This document shows positions 52,327-59,530 of a stretch of DNA of 64,000 nucleotides, one piece after another (positions within the stretch are counted from its first letter, which is position 1; each line of letters starts with the position of its first letter). A program made the position numbers and the translations under genes. The DNA comes from Aurantimonas sp036549475 (GTDB lineage Bacteria; Pseudomonadota; Alphaproteobacteria; Rhizobiales; Rhizobiaceae), in the NCBI RefSeq assembly GCF_036549475.1, contig NZ_JAZHLI010000009.1:41174-105173 (forward strand), in the 5' to 3' direction. The notes beneath the pieces are model-generated. The model was given only the letters and a program-made list of their open reading frames with translations. It did no database searches and was not told the DNA's origin.

Positions 52327-52418
52327 GTTTCGACCCAAGGATTGCGGGTTTCGACACAGGGTTTCCTCCCACCTGTGTCGAAAGGCTGTGCGAAACCGGT
52401 GGATGAATGGGTCGAAAC
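52327..52418. repeat. Nested inverted repeats with GTTTCGAC motifs
   Basis: Outer arms GTTTCGACCCA (52327-52337) and TGGGTCGAAAC (52408-52418) enclose inner arms TTTCGACACAGG (52349-52360) and CCTGTGTCGAAA (52372-52383). A further GCGAAACC sits at 52390-52397. The GTTTCG core therefore occurs about five times in under 100 bases, in both orientations. It lies between the DUF433-like gene and the gene at 52446. It may be an operator array, a terminator or an origin-like iteron cluster. Confidence 0.75.
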
Positions 52419-52445
52419 ATTTCGGAGCCGTGCTACCGTCCTCCC

Positions 52446-53231
52446 ATGAACTTCCTCGACTTCATCACCCAAGACGAACTCAACGAACTTCCCGAAGACC
52501 CGCGCATGGCGTTCACAAGAATCGTCAGCTATGCGCAGGAACGGCTATCGGAGCGTCTGGTAAGCTTAGATCCGAACGACGAGAGCCAGTGGCACATAGT
52601 CGAAGATGCCTACCTCGGCTTCATGAGCCTGGTCGTCGGCTCTGCCAAACGCTTTCAGATCGAGCCCTACGCCTCTCAGCAAGTGCCGACGGTCTCGGAC
52701 TTCCGCTACCAGGACTACCGGCAATTCCGGGCGGACCTCGATCATTACCTGGTGCAGATGATCATCGACAACTCGCTACGGGGACGGCGTGAGACGGTCC
52801 AGATCCCGGAGAAGGCCAAGGACCGTATACGCGGCCACCTGAACGGGCTGCGGGATTGTCTCGAGAATGCCACCCTGAACGAAGCGAAGCGTCAGGCCCT
52901 CCTCGACAAGCTCGATGCGTTCGAGAAGGAGTTGGACAGGCGACGCCTCAGCCTCGCGTCGGTGACGTGGGTCACCTTGGAAATCCTGGCGTTGCCCGGC
53001 GCCATCTGGGCATCCGCGGACATGGTCAACAAGCTCGTCACCAACATCATGCAGACGGTCGGCGAGGCGAAGGTCGCCGAGGACGAAAGTCGACGTCTTG
53101 CGCCCGTCGAGCCGCCAAAGGCGATCACCGGACCAAGACCGGAGGTTCCGGTCCCGACGCCGAGACCACGCTCAGGATCTTCCGGATATGGCGGCAGTTC
53201 CCGTGACCTGGACGACGAGATCCCCTTTTAG
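52446..53231 (+). CDS. Unknown protein with SSB-like C-terminal tip
   Basis: This 261-residue protein has an alpha-helical N-terminal half, a helical segment around 130-165, one hydrophobic stretch (WVTLEILALPGAIWASADMV, about 176-195), a Pro/Ser/Gly-rich linker (about 215-252) and a C-terminus ending DLDDEIPF. That ending matches the acidic tip of bacterial single-stranded DNA-binding protein (DDDIPF) and has the same kind of flexible linker before it. The rest is not an OB fold. I do not recognise the family beyond uncharacterised alphaproteobacterial proteins. No clear ribosome-binding site precedes the ATG. Confidence 0.75.
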   Translation: MNFLDFITQDELNELPEDPRMAFTRIVSYAQERLSERLVSLDPNDESQWHIVEDAYLGFMSLVVGSAKRFQIEPYASQQVPTVSDFRYQDYRQFRADLDHYLVQMIIDNSLRGRRETVQIPEKAKDRIRGHLNGLRDCLENATLNEAKRQALLDKLDAFEKELDRRRLSLASVTWVTLEILALPGAIWASADMVNKLVTNIMQTVGEAKVAEDESRRLAPVEPPKAITGPRPEVPVPTPRPRSGSSGYGGSSRDLDDEIPF

Positions 53232-53252
53232 AATGCCAACAAGGACGACTCT

Positions 53253-53943
53253 GTGACGCTATACGCAGACGTGAAGAAGGCGAAGTCCGAGGAAGACGTC
53301 AAAGACATCTATATCAAGGCCCTCGGCCTGAAGAGTTACACAAAGGGTCTGATTGACATCCAGACGGACGAGGTCTGGTTCGAAGCGACTGGGAGGCTTC
53401 GTCGTTCCGAGCCGGGCGTTCGATGGCCTGAAGGGTAACTTTCCGATCGGCTTCCTGATCTGGGACACTGCAAAAAAGCGCAAGGGACCCTCGAAATCGA
53501 GACCGAGATTCTTGATCGCAAGGGTCTTTCGATCGGAGCCAAGCGATTCTACGACATGCCGGGCAATCGGCTCCTCAATACCTAGATCAAACGCGCAAAG
53601 CCGAATGGGACCGCAGCGCTACCTCTGACTAACGCTCTCCAACCGACCGAACGTGTTGGCGACGTAAGAGGCACGAAATGGGCCGACGGCGCGATCGGCG
53701 GAATGATCTGCAAGGGATCGGATCTGCAGAACGCCGGCGTCACCGCCCTCTTCTCTTCCGGCTATGCCAGCGCGGGTGGAATCCTCGTCACCGAGGATAA
53801 CCTCCGAAATTCGGCAATGGTGTTCACGGTCCGGCGCCTGGTCAGGCAGACCTGGCTAAACGACCGCGACCAGTTCCTCATCCCCAACAAGCCGATCCCA
53901 CCCGAATTCGCTGGCGACTGCCTGATCTGGATGATCTGTGCCG
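53253..53943 (+). pseudogene. Decayed DNA methyltransferase/restriction-type gene
   Basis: Three pieces of one family are visible. The N-terminal piece (GTG 53253, KKAKSEEDVKDIYIKALGLKSY to about 53385) joins abruptly to GLKGNFPIGFLIWD in another frame near 53427. A frame change near 53480 leads into EILDRKGLSIGAKRFYDMPG, a TAG at 53583 replaces an expected Trp before IKRAKPNG, and the frame then continues through KWADGAIGG, SSGYASAGGILVTEDN and VRRLVRQTWLNDRDQFL to CLIWM at about 53940. These motifs recall the N- and C-terminal regions of large N6-adenine methyltransferase-type restriction proteins; most of the middle is deleted. The family assignment is from memory of such motifs. Confidence 0.65.
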
Positions 53944-54013
53944 CCCATGGACCTCTCTTCGCCCGCGGTTCGGCTTGTGTTTTCGATTGTCCCAGATCGC
54001 ATGAAAGTCGCAA

Positions 54014-54021
54014 GCCGGCTG
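54014..54021. repeat. Left 8-bp target-site duplication GCCGGCTG
   Basis: GCCGGCTG here is repeated exactly at 56420-56427, immediately outside the other end of the IS1595-family element. Eight base pairs is the duplication length usual for this family. Confidence 0.9.
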
Positions 54022-54045
54022 GGCGATATTATACTTGACACACCA
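54022..54045 (+). repeat. Left terminal inverted repeat of the IS1595-family element
   Basis: It starts GGCGATATTATACTTGAC and pairs with the right end at 56396-56419, with two mismatches in 24 positions. It lies 38 bases upstream of the transposase start. Confidence 0.88.
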
Positions 54046-54083
54046 CGGGTGACATGAGACAACAGGGACAAGGAGTTAGCCCG

Positions 54084-55060
54084 ATGTCCGTTTTGTCCCG
54101 CCCCTATTTCCACGATGAAGCCGCCGCCTTCGCCCATGTCGAAAGCGTGTTGTGGCCTCAGGGTGCGACGTGCCCCCACTGCGGCAACTGCGGCAAGATC
54201 TACGATCTCAAGGATGTGGTCGGCAAAACGGGCAAGGTTCGCCACGGCCTCCGCAAGTGCGCCGAGTGCCGCAAACAGTTCACGGTTCGCGTCGGCACGA
54301 TCTTTGAGTCCTCGCATATCCCGCTGCACAAGTGGCTCCAGGCGATCCACCTGATGACCTCCAGCAAGAAAGGCATCAGCTCGAACCAGCTTCACCGCGT
54401 TCTGGAGATCACGTTGAAGTCGGCATGGTTCCTGTCGCACCGCATTCGCGAGGCCATGCGCTCGGGTGAATTTAATCCTATGGGCGGCGCTGGCTCGACG
54501 GTGGAAGCCGACGAGACCTATTTCGGCAAGAAGGGTGGCCCTGCGCCGACCAAGACGACGACCGGCAAGCCTTTCACCAAGGGTGGCAAGGCCGGCCCGT
54601 CACACAAGCGCGCGATTGTCTCGCCGGTCGAGCGCGGCGGCAAGGTTCGTTCGTTCCATGTGGATCGCGCCGATCAGGCGACCGTCACCGCCATCGTTCG
54701 CGGCAACATCAATGCCGAAAGCGCTTTCTATACCGATGAGAGCAAGCTTTATCACAAGGTGCGCGGCGACTTCGCGGTCTCTGGTTCGGTCAAGCACAGC
54801 GCTGATGAGTACGTTCGTTATGAGGGCGACGCGGCCATCCACACCAACACGGTGGAAGGCTTCTATAGCGTCTTCAAGCGCGGCATGAAGGCGTCTATCA
54901 GCATTGCGGCGAGCGTCACCTGCACCGCTACCTCGCGGAGTTCGATTTCCGCTACAACAACCGCATCCGCCTCGGCTGCGATGACAGCGAGCGGGCTTAG
55001 CGGACGCTGGAAGGCGTGAAGGGTCGGCGGCTGACTTATGGGGGGCCTCATCCGGCCTAG
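54084..55060 (+). pseudogene. IS1595-family transposase, frameshifted and with a premature stop
   Basis: The protein starts MSVLSRPYFHDEAAAF after AAGGAG and has an N-terminal zinc ribbon (CPHCGNC ... CAEC), the IS1595-type DDE core with VEADETYFGKK, FYTDESKLYHK and HTNTVEGFYSVFKRGMK, and the usual C-terminus YQHCGERHLHRYLAEF only in another frame. A single missing G near 54890 (AAGGCG where AAGGGC is expected) shifts the frame. In the restored frame a TAG at 54998 interrupts SERA-x-RTLEG before the natural stop at 55058. As it stands the shifted frame runs to 55019 with a Ser/Thr-rich tail. It is probably inactive. Confidence 0.88.
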
Positions 55061-55187
55061 GTGCGTCAAAGATTCTTGAAATCGGAACGAGGGCCACTCA
55101 CTATGTGGACGTGGCCCTTATTCGGTGAACGTGCCCTTGGGTGGCACCTCTGAAAAGATAGCTGAACAGGCGGGCCACGCGGGAGGA

Positions 55188-55844
55188 CTAATAGAAGTGC
55201 TTCGTTCCGTACTTCCATAGTTCAAATTCTGTTTGGATTTTTGGGCGGATGAGGGAATAAGATCTCTCGTCCGCTTTTTCCCATTTACGCTGTATCGCCC
55301 AAGCGCAGTAGTCAGCCACCCACAGCAACGGGTCTTTCGACGATTCGTGGAATGCGACTTCCCAACGGTCTCGCTCGATTATCTGTTGGACCGTATTGTT
55401 TACGCCTTCTTTGAAGGCGGCCTTAGTTTTCTTCTGCCCAAGAGCGGCCGCTGTGATGAGGATGCTATTGCAACGCCTCATCAAAATGGGCCCGACGTGT
55501 TTGAAGTGATAGTACCACGCGTAACGATAGAAGGTATCCTCGGTCCTTCGGATGTGCTCTCGCGCCTTAGACTTCTCTAATATCGTCGCGTCTATTCGGA
55601 AGTCGCAGCCGGCCAATGCAGCGAACACACGGTTCCGCACTTCCTGCAAATCAGATGTGGCGTGTAGCTTGTCACGATCCGGCTCTCCCGCAGCAGCGAG
55701 CGAGCGGCGGATTTGGAGCAGCTCTTCCGAAAGGGTCCACTCGTTGGCAGTTACCGTGCACAAGAGGAAATATACGCTAGCGCCGGGTTTCCGTTTGAAT
55801 ACGAAATCACCGGCTTCGTCGGCAAAAGAGTAGGCTGTAGCCAT
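55188..55844 (-). CDS. DUF3800 domain protein (IS passenger)
   Basis: This 218-residue protein has the DUF3800 pattern: FADEAGD near the N-terminus, KLHATSD, a central helical region and ADYCAWAIQRKWE with a conserved Tyr/Lys near the end. DUF3800 is predicted to be an RNase H-like fold, and the acidic residues could bind metal, so nuclease activity is possible but unproven. The ATG at 55844 overlaps by two bases, back to back, the start of the small plus-strand gene; a TTG at 55859 is the alternative. It lies inside the IS1595-family element and is more AT-rich than the chromosome. Confidence 0.82.
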   Translation of the reverse strand: MATAYSFADEAGDFVFKRKPGASVYFLLCTVTANEWTLSEELLQIRRSLAAAGEPDRDKLHATSDLQEVRNRVFAALAGCDFRIDATILEKSKAREHIRRTEDTFYRYAWYYHFKHVGPILMRRCNSILITAAALGQKKTKAAFKEGVNNTVQQIIERDRWEVAFHESSKDPLLWVADYCAWAIQRKWEKADERSYSLIRPKIQTEFELWKYGTKHFY

Positions 55845-56001
55845 GGGCACCAGTGACAAGAATCAGATCGACAAATTCCGCGAAGCCGCTCGCGAACTGG
55901 AAACAGATGACGACGAGGCGCGATTCGACGCAACGCTAAAGCGGATCGCGAAGCCGCCGCCGAAAGACGCGCCGGACAAGAAGGACAAGCCCGGCCAATG
56001 A
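55843..56001 (+). CDS. 52-residue charged protein (IS passenger)
   Basis: This short gene starts ATGGGCACC at 55843 and encodes 52 residues rich in Asp, Glu, Lys and Pro (KFREAARELETDDDEARF region, then KPPPKDAPDKKDKPGQ). Its start overlaps the DUF3800 start head to head, and its stop codon lies in the loop of an intrinsic terminator, which supports it being real. The composition suggests a small acidic or basic partner, possibly for the DUF3800 protein. No family function is known to me. Confidence 0.6.
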   Translation: MGTSDKNQIDKFREAARELETDDDEARFDATLKRIAKPPPKDAPDKKDKPGQ

Positions 56002-56013
56002 GCCGGGCTTTTT
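55987..56013 (+). terminator. Intrinsic terminator overlapping a stop codon
   Basis: AAGCCCGGC (55987-55995) pairs with GCCGGGCTT (56002-56010), followed by TTT. The six-base loop contains the TGA of the 52-residue gene. It ends the plus-strand passenger transcript inside the IS element. Confidence 0.85.
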
Positions 56014-56072
56014 ATTGAGGACTGATCATGGGCCAACCAATCGACCGTGACGGCAACGATGCGCGCTTCAGC

Positions 56073-56351
56073 TTATCGTTGGGTCCAGATGGCGTTTATC
56101 GCGTCGATGGGCGGGCGGTCCCAAGTGGTGACCACCCCGCCTGCCGCGTCGATGACAGCCAGTTTATCATTGCCGTCCATCACACCGATGATGTGGTTGT
56201 AAGCCGCCACGGCATCGTAGGTAGTGTTGACGTAAAACAGGGATAGTTGGAACTGGTGCCACTGCCCCAGCTCTTTGATGCGGCTCCGAACCTCATCATA
56301 GTTCTGCCCAGGCGTGTGCAGGTCGTAAGCGATGAAAAGATTAAAGGCCAT
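56073..56351 (-). CDS. Cas2/SinR-like small protein (IS passenger)
   Basis: This 92-residue protein begins MAFNLFIAYDLHTPGQNYDE, a ferredoxin-like beta-alpha-beta start seen in SinR-family, VapD and Cas2-like proteins. It continues with an ELGQWHQFQLSLFYVNT strand, a helix (YDAVAAYNHIIGVM) and a NDKLAVID strand, and ends DAINAIW. The catalytic Asp of Cas2 would correspond to Asp10. A GGAAGGGG sequence lies just before the ATG at 56351. No CRISPR array is nearby, so it is better seen as a stand-alone Cas2/VapD-type ribonuclease-like protein. It reads inward from the right end of the IS element. Confidence 0.7.
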   Translation of the reverse strand: MAFNLFIAYDLHTPGQNYDEVRSRIKELGQWHQFQLSLFYVNTTYDAVAAYNHIIGVMDGNDKLAVIDAAGGVVTTWDRPPIDAINAIWTQR

Positions 56352-56395
56352 CCGCATCCCCTTCCGTTGTTGAAGGCTACCCTACCTCAGCGGCT

Positions 56396-56419
56396 TGGTG
56401 CGTTAAGTATAATATCGCC
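56396..56419 (-). repeat. Right terminal inverted repeat of the IS1595-family element
   Basis: Read on the minus strand it begins GGCGATATTATACTTAAC, matching the left end at 22 of 24 positions. It lies 44 bases beyond the Cas2/SinR-like gene start. Confidence 0.88.
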
Positions 56420-56427
56420 GCCGGCTG
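56420..56427. repeat. Right 8-bp target-site duplication GCCGGCTG
   Basis: It is an exact copy of 54014-54021 directly outside the right inverted repeat. Confidence 0.9.
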
Positions 56428-56597
56428 CGCATACTCCAGCTTTTCGGTCCCTCCTTCCGCCGGATCAACCGGTTGTTTCTGCGGCAACATCCATACGTTG
56501 GTGTTCACTGAAGCGAATTTTCCCGGACTTTCCGCCGGGAACCGGTGTGCGCGTGCGGCCGTTGCGGAGCCACAGCCACAACCGAAAGGCAAAATCC

Positions 56598-57629
56598 ATG
56601 CGCAACATATTCGTCATCACACTTCTCGCTGGCTCCGCTCTGAGCAGTTCCGCTTTCGCCCAGGCCGAGCCGACGCCGCGGCCGGAAGTGCAGGCAGAGC
56701 CCACGGCCCCGGCCGCGAATGCAGAAGCCGAGGCGGACGTCGTCGTGCAGCCGGATGCGCCGACGATCAAGCTGAACGTCCCCGAGCCCCAGGTGACGGT
56801 CGATCAGGCAGCGCCGGATGTCACCGTTTCTCAGCCGCAGCCGATCATCACCATGTCGCAGCCGGCGCCGACCATCACGGTCGACATCCCCAAGCCGACG
56901 ATCACGGTCCGCATGCCCGACCCGAAAGTGAACGTCGACATGGCGCAGCCGGAGGTCTCGGTCAGCCAGGGCGAGCCGACAGTCGCGGTTGATGATTCCG
57001 GCAATGCGGCGGTAGCGACGGAGGACGGTGCCGACCAGGCCAACGTGACCGTGGATCAGGCCAACGCAAACGTCCAGGTTCAGCAGTCCGACCAGCGTCC
57101 GCAGATCAGCTACAAGAGCGAAGAGGCGAAGGTCGTCGTCAATCAGGAGGAAGGTGAGCCGAACATCGTCTACCAGAATGCCGACGGGTCGCCGATGGAG
57201 GGCTCTGAAACCGCGCAGGCTGATCAGCAGCAGACCCCGGCGGCGGGGGAACAGGCGGCAGGCGGTGAACTGGTCACTGCTACCGACAATGAGACCATGG
57301 CGATCAATCCGTCGGCGACCGGCGAACGGCAGATGACCGCCGAGGAGATCACCGCTTATGACGTCATCGACGCGAATGGCGAAACGCTCGGTGACATCGA
57401 GAACATCGTCCAGGTCGAGAACCGTCTCTTCGCCGTCATTGGATCCGGCGGCTTCCTCGGCCTCGGTGAGAAGCAGGTGGCTATCCCGCTTTCGTCGCTA
57501 ATCGCGACGGAGGAAGGCATGATCGCGCCCGGCGTCTCGGAAGGTCAGATCGACGCGCTCGAAGAGTTCGAAGAGGATCAGTATCCGGAAGTTGAGAACA
57601 CGATGCCGATTACTGTCGGCTCGCAGTGA
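56598..57629 (+). CDS. Exported PRC-barrel protein with nonapeptide repeats
   Basis: This 343-residue protein has a signal peptide ending SAFAQ (about 22 residues), an Ala/Pro/Glu-rich spacer, nine 9-residue repeats at residues 57-137 (pattern [VI]-x-[VM]-x-x-[PAG]-x-P-x), a Gln/Glu-rich acidic segment, and a C-terminal PRC-barrel-like domain (about 255-325, YDVIDANGETLGDIENIV and FLGLGEKQVAIPLSSL). It is probably periplasmic or surface-associated; PRC barrels bind protein or RNA partners. AAAGGC precedes the ATG. The reason for its presence in an island is unclear. Confidence 0.8.
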   Translation: MRNIFVITLLAGSALSSSAFAQAEPTPRPEVQAEPTAPAANAEAEADVVVQPDAPTIKLNVPEPQVTVDQAAPDVTVSQPQPIITMSQPAPTITVDIPKPTITVRMPDPKVNVDMAQPEVSVSQGEPTVAVDDSGNAAVATEDGADQANVTVDQANANVQVQQSDQRPQISYKSEEAKVVVNQEEGEPNIVYQNADGSPMEGSETAQADQQQTPAAGEQAAGGELVTATDNETMAINPSATGERQMTAEEITAYDVIDANGETLGDIENIVQVENRLFAVIGSGGFLGLGEKQVAIPLSSLIATEEGMIAPGVSEGQIDALEEFEEDQYPEVENTMPITVGSQ

Positions 57630-57650
57630 GCTGCCAACTCCCGAATGAGA

Positions 57651-57685
57651 TGGGCTACCGGTTGATCCGGCAGCCCATTTTTTTT
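57651..57685 (+). terminator. Intrinsic terminator after the PRC-barrel gene
   Basis: TGGGCT-A-CCGG (57651-57661) pairs with CCGG-C-AGCCCA around TTGAT, followed by eight T. It is 22 bases after the PRC-barrel stop and just before the stop of the convergent gene at 57690, so it may also serve that transcript. Confidence 0.88.
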
Positions 57686-57689
57686 GCGG

Positions 57690-57971
57690 TCAGGCTACGC
57701 TCGCCGACATCGGCCGCCGCGAGGCAATCCGGAGGACCTCGGCCCGGGCGTGCGCCCGCAGACCTTCCGGGATGTCGATGATCCGATCGACGGACTGGGT
57801 GACGCCGTCGCTTCCGAAGCAGTTGCAGGCGATGCCAGCTGCATCCCAGCCGTCGCGGGCGAGATACGTCGCCGCGAGCCATCGGCTGCAATGAGGGCAC
57901 CGGTGCGCGAAGTGCTCCTGGTCCTCACCAGCGTCGTTCTTGTCCCGGAATTGCGGGTTGTATCGAAGCAT
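57690..57971 (-). CDS. Small cysteine-rich protein of unknown function
   Basis: This 93-residue protein has a possible zinc site: CPHC near residue 25 and a later AGIACNCFGSDG, with aromatic residues between. AGGAGAG lies just before the ATG at 57971. It is the last gene of a leftward operon of phage-type genes starting near 60783. I do not recognise its family; small zinc-binding proteins are common in phage early regions. Confidence 0.6.
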   Translation of the reverse strand: MLRYNPQFRDKNDAGEDQEHFAHRCPHCSRWLAATYLARDGWDAAGIACNCFGSDGVTQSVDRIIDIPEGLRAHARAEVLRIASRRPMSASVA

Positions 57972-58006
57972 GTCATCTCTCCTACTGTTGTTGTCGATGA
58001 TGGTGG

Positions 58007-58588
58007 TCAGGCTGCGGCTTTTGCCCGGTATTTGTAGTCGACCAACCTGTCCTTTCGGCCGCCGGTCCGGTCGGTGATGACAATGCGCCAGTCGTCGTCG
58101 CAGCCCCAGCGCTGGTCGAGGCGACGCTCGAGGTCGCCGGCGAGATCGCGCACGATTTCGCCGAGGTGGGCGCGGTCAGTCGCCTCGACGACGCGGTCCT
58201 CGAGGATGCTTTCGTCGATCAGGACGAGCCCGGTCATCCGTGCTTCGACGCAAAGCTTCCGCTTCTTGTGCCAGCGCTCAGTCAACGCACCGACCTCAAA
58301 ATCCCGGTAGTTCTCGAGCGGCCCGTCGGCCTCGGTGCAAGAACTGTCGACCTCGTCGATGTCTGCGAGATCGTCGGGGAGCCTGTAGACCATCAAATCA
58401 TGAGCAGCGTCCGGAACCCGGATCGCGGTGTCGATCATCGAAAGACGTCCGACCTCGGCTTCGTCGAGCATGAACTCGAAGATCGTACTGATGGCGACCC
58501 CGGCGATCTCAGCGGTCGCGGTGGTCCGAGTGGCAAAATGTCCGCAGAGCAGGTTCTCGCTCGCTCTCACGATGATGAATTTCGGCAT
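58007..58588 (-). CDS. Unknown 193-residue protein of the phage-like operon
   Basis: This soluble protein is rich in Asp, Glu and Arg, with an N-terminal beta region (PKFIIVRASENLLCGHF) and a C-terminal basic stretch (TGGRKDRLVDYKYRAK). AGGAGAC precedes the ATG at 58588. It shows no catalytic motif that I can identify. It sits between the small Cys protein and the exonuclease gene on the same strand. Confidence 0.6.
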   Translation of the reverse strand: MPKFIIVRASENLLCGHFATRTTATAEIAGVAISTIFEFMLDEAEVGRLSMIDTAIRVPDAAHDLMVYRLPDDLADIDEVDSSCTEADGPLENYRDFEVGALTERWHKKRKLCVEARMTGLVLIDESILEDRVVEATDRAHLGEIVRDLAGDLERRLDQRWGCDDDWRIVITDRTGGRKDRLVDYKYRAKAAA

Positions 58589-58630
58589 ATCGTTTGTCTC
58601 CTATGGCTTGTTTCTCGGGATTGCTGCGGA

Positions 58631-59530
58631 TCAGGCCGCCAGTCCTCGTTCCCGCAGGAACCTGGGCACCACCCGCCCCTTCCTCGGCTTCTCCTCAACC
58701 ACCGCGGCGATCGTCACCTCGGCCACGGCGGCCTCTTCCTCAGCGATATCGTCGTCGTCGAGGAATCGGGCAGGCTTCTCGACCACAGGCGCAGGCTTCT
58801 CCTCGACCGGTGCCGGCGCCTCGACGACAGGCTCGATCGGGTCCGTGTGCTGCGTGATGCGAGCCCACATTTTTCGGCATTTCGAGACGTCGTCGGCGTT
58901 GTAATTGAGGACGTCTTCGTACCGGCCCGCGTCCCAGATCTCGGCGATCTGGGAGCCATCAATCGGACCTTTGCCGCCCAGGCCGAGGATCTTGCCCAAG
59001 CGGTCTTGGCTGATGAATTTGGCTCTTGGCCCCTCCCAGAGGAACATCGTGTCGCAAACTTCCGGGCTCCAGGGACGGGCATTCAGGGGCCACCAATGGG
59101 GGACCGGGACGCCGAGGATCACGGCGCGCTTCCAGAGCCAGCGAATGTCGAAACCGATGATGTTGTGCCCCGTCAGGACGGCGCCGGCGACTGCCTCATA
59201 GAATGCATTGGCCTCGGCGAAGAATCCCGAGATCAGCTGGCGTTCGGCATCCTCCGACCAGCCGTCCGGGCCGGCGGTGTGGGCACCCAGGATTTCGCCA
59301 TCGGCCTTCGCCCAACAGATCGATGCCAAGCGACCGAGGCCGCCGTCCAGGGACGTCTTCCGCACAGCCTCCTCGATCGCCGCGGGCCTTTCGTTCTCCA
59401 TCCACGCTGCGATCGTTTCCGGCTTCTTCATCGTCGCCGGCGGCGAGACCCCGGCGGTGATGTCGGCGATGATGTCCGGGTCGAGCGACGGGAGGGTTTC
59501 GATGTCGAAAAAAATCTTGTCGTCGATCAT
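58631..59530 (-). CDS. DnaQ-fold 3'-5' exonuclease (PolB exo2-like)
   Basis: The 299-residue protein has a DEDDy/h-type exonuclease fold: motif I FFDIET (Asp9, Glu11), motif II in GHNIIGFDIRWLWKRA, and motif III YNADDVSKCRKM. Pro/Val/Glu repeats and a basic tail (KPRKGRVVPRFLRERG) follow after residue 225. This matches the predicted 3'-5' exonuclease related to the PolB exonuclease domain, common in phages and mobile elements for DNA replication or repair. Its start overlaps the upstream gene by four bases (ATGA). Confidence 0.82.
   Translation of the reverse strand: MIDDKIFFDIETLPSLDPDIIADITAGVSPPATMKKPETIAAWMENERPAAIEEAVRKTSLDGGLGRLASICWAKADGEILGAHTAGPDGWSEDAERQLISGFFAEANAFYEAVAGAVLTGHNIIGFDIRWLWKRAVILGVPVPHWWPLNARPWSPEVCDTMFLWEGPRAKFISQDRLGKILGLGGKGPIDGSQIAEIWDAGRYEDVLNYNADDVSKCRKMWARITQHTDPIEPVVEAPAPVEEKPAPVVEKPARFLDDDDIAEEEAAVAEVTIAAVVEEKPRKGRVVPRFLRERGLAA

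Larger units (their letters stand above)
54022..56419. mobile_element. IS1595-family insertion element with passenger genes (2398 bp)
   Basis: The ends are inverted repeats: left GGCGATATTATACTT plus nine more bases (54022-54045), and right the reverse complement at 56396-56419, matching at 22 of 24 positions. Both sides carry the 8-bp direct repeat GCCGGCTG. Inside are a frameshifted IS1595-type transposase gene and three passenger genes: a DUF3800 protein (minus), a 52-residue protein (plus) and a Cas2/SinR-like protein (minus). The passengers are more AT-rich than the flanks. The intact ends and duplication show a single insertion event; the damaged transposase suggests it no longer moves alone. 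Confidence 0.9.

Noticed and set aside
55052..55078. A sequence after the transposase (CCTAGGTGCGTCAA) resembling the right end of the IS element
   Set aside because: It matches the right inverted repeat over only part of its length and lacks the GGCGATATTATACTT core and any target duplication, so the element was not split here.
56028..56246. A plus-strand 72-codon frame opposite the Cas2/SinR-like gene
   Set aside because: It lies antisense to a better-supported gene, and its C-terminal half has no protein-like pattern; there is no clear ribosome-binding site.
56073..56351. The Cas2-like gene as part of a CRISPR adaptation module
   Set aside because: No cas1, no array and no other cas genes are in the window, and it lies inside an insertion sequence.
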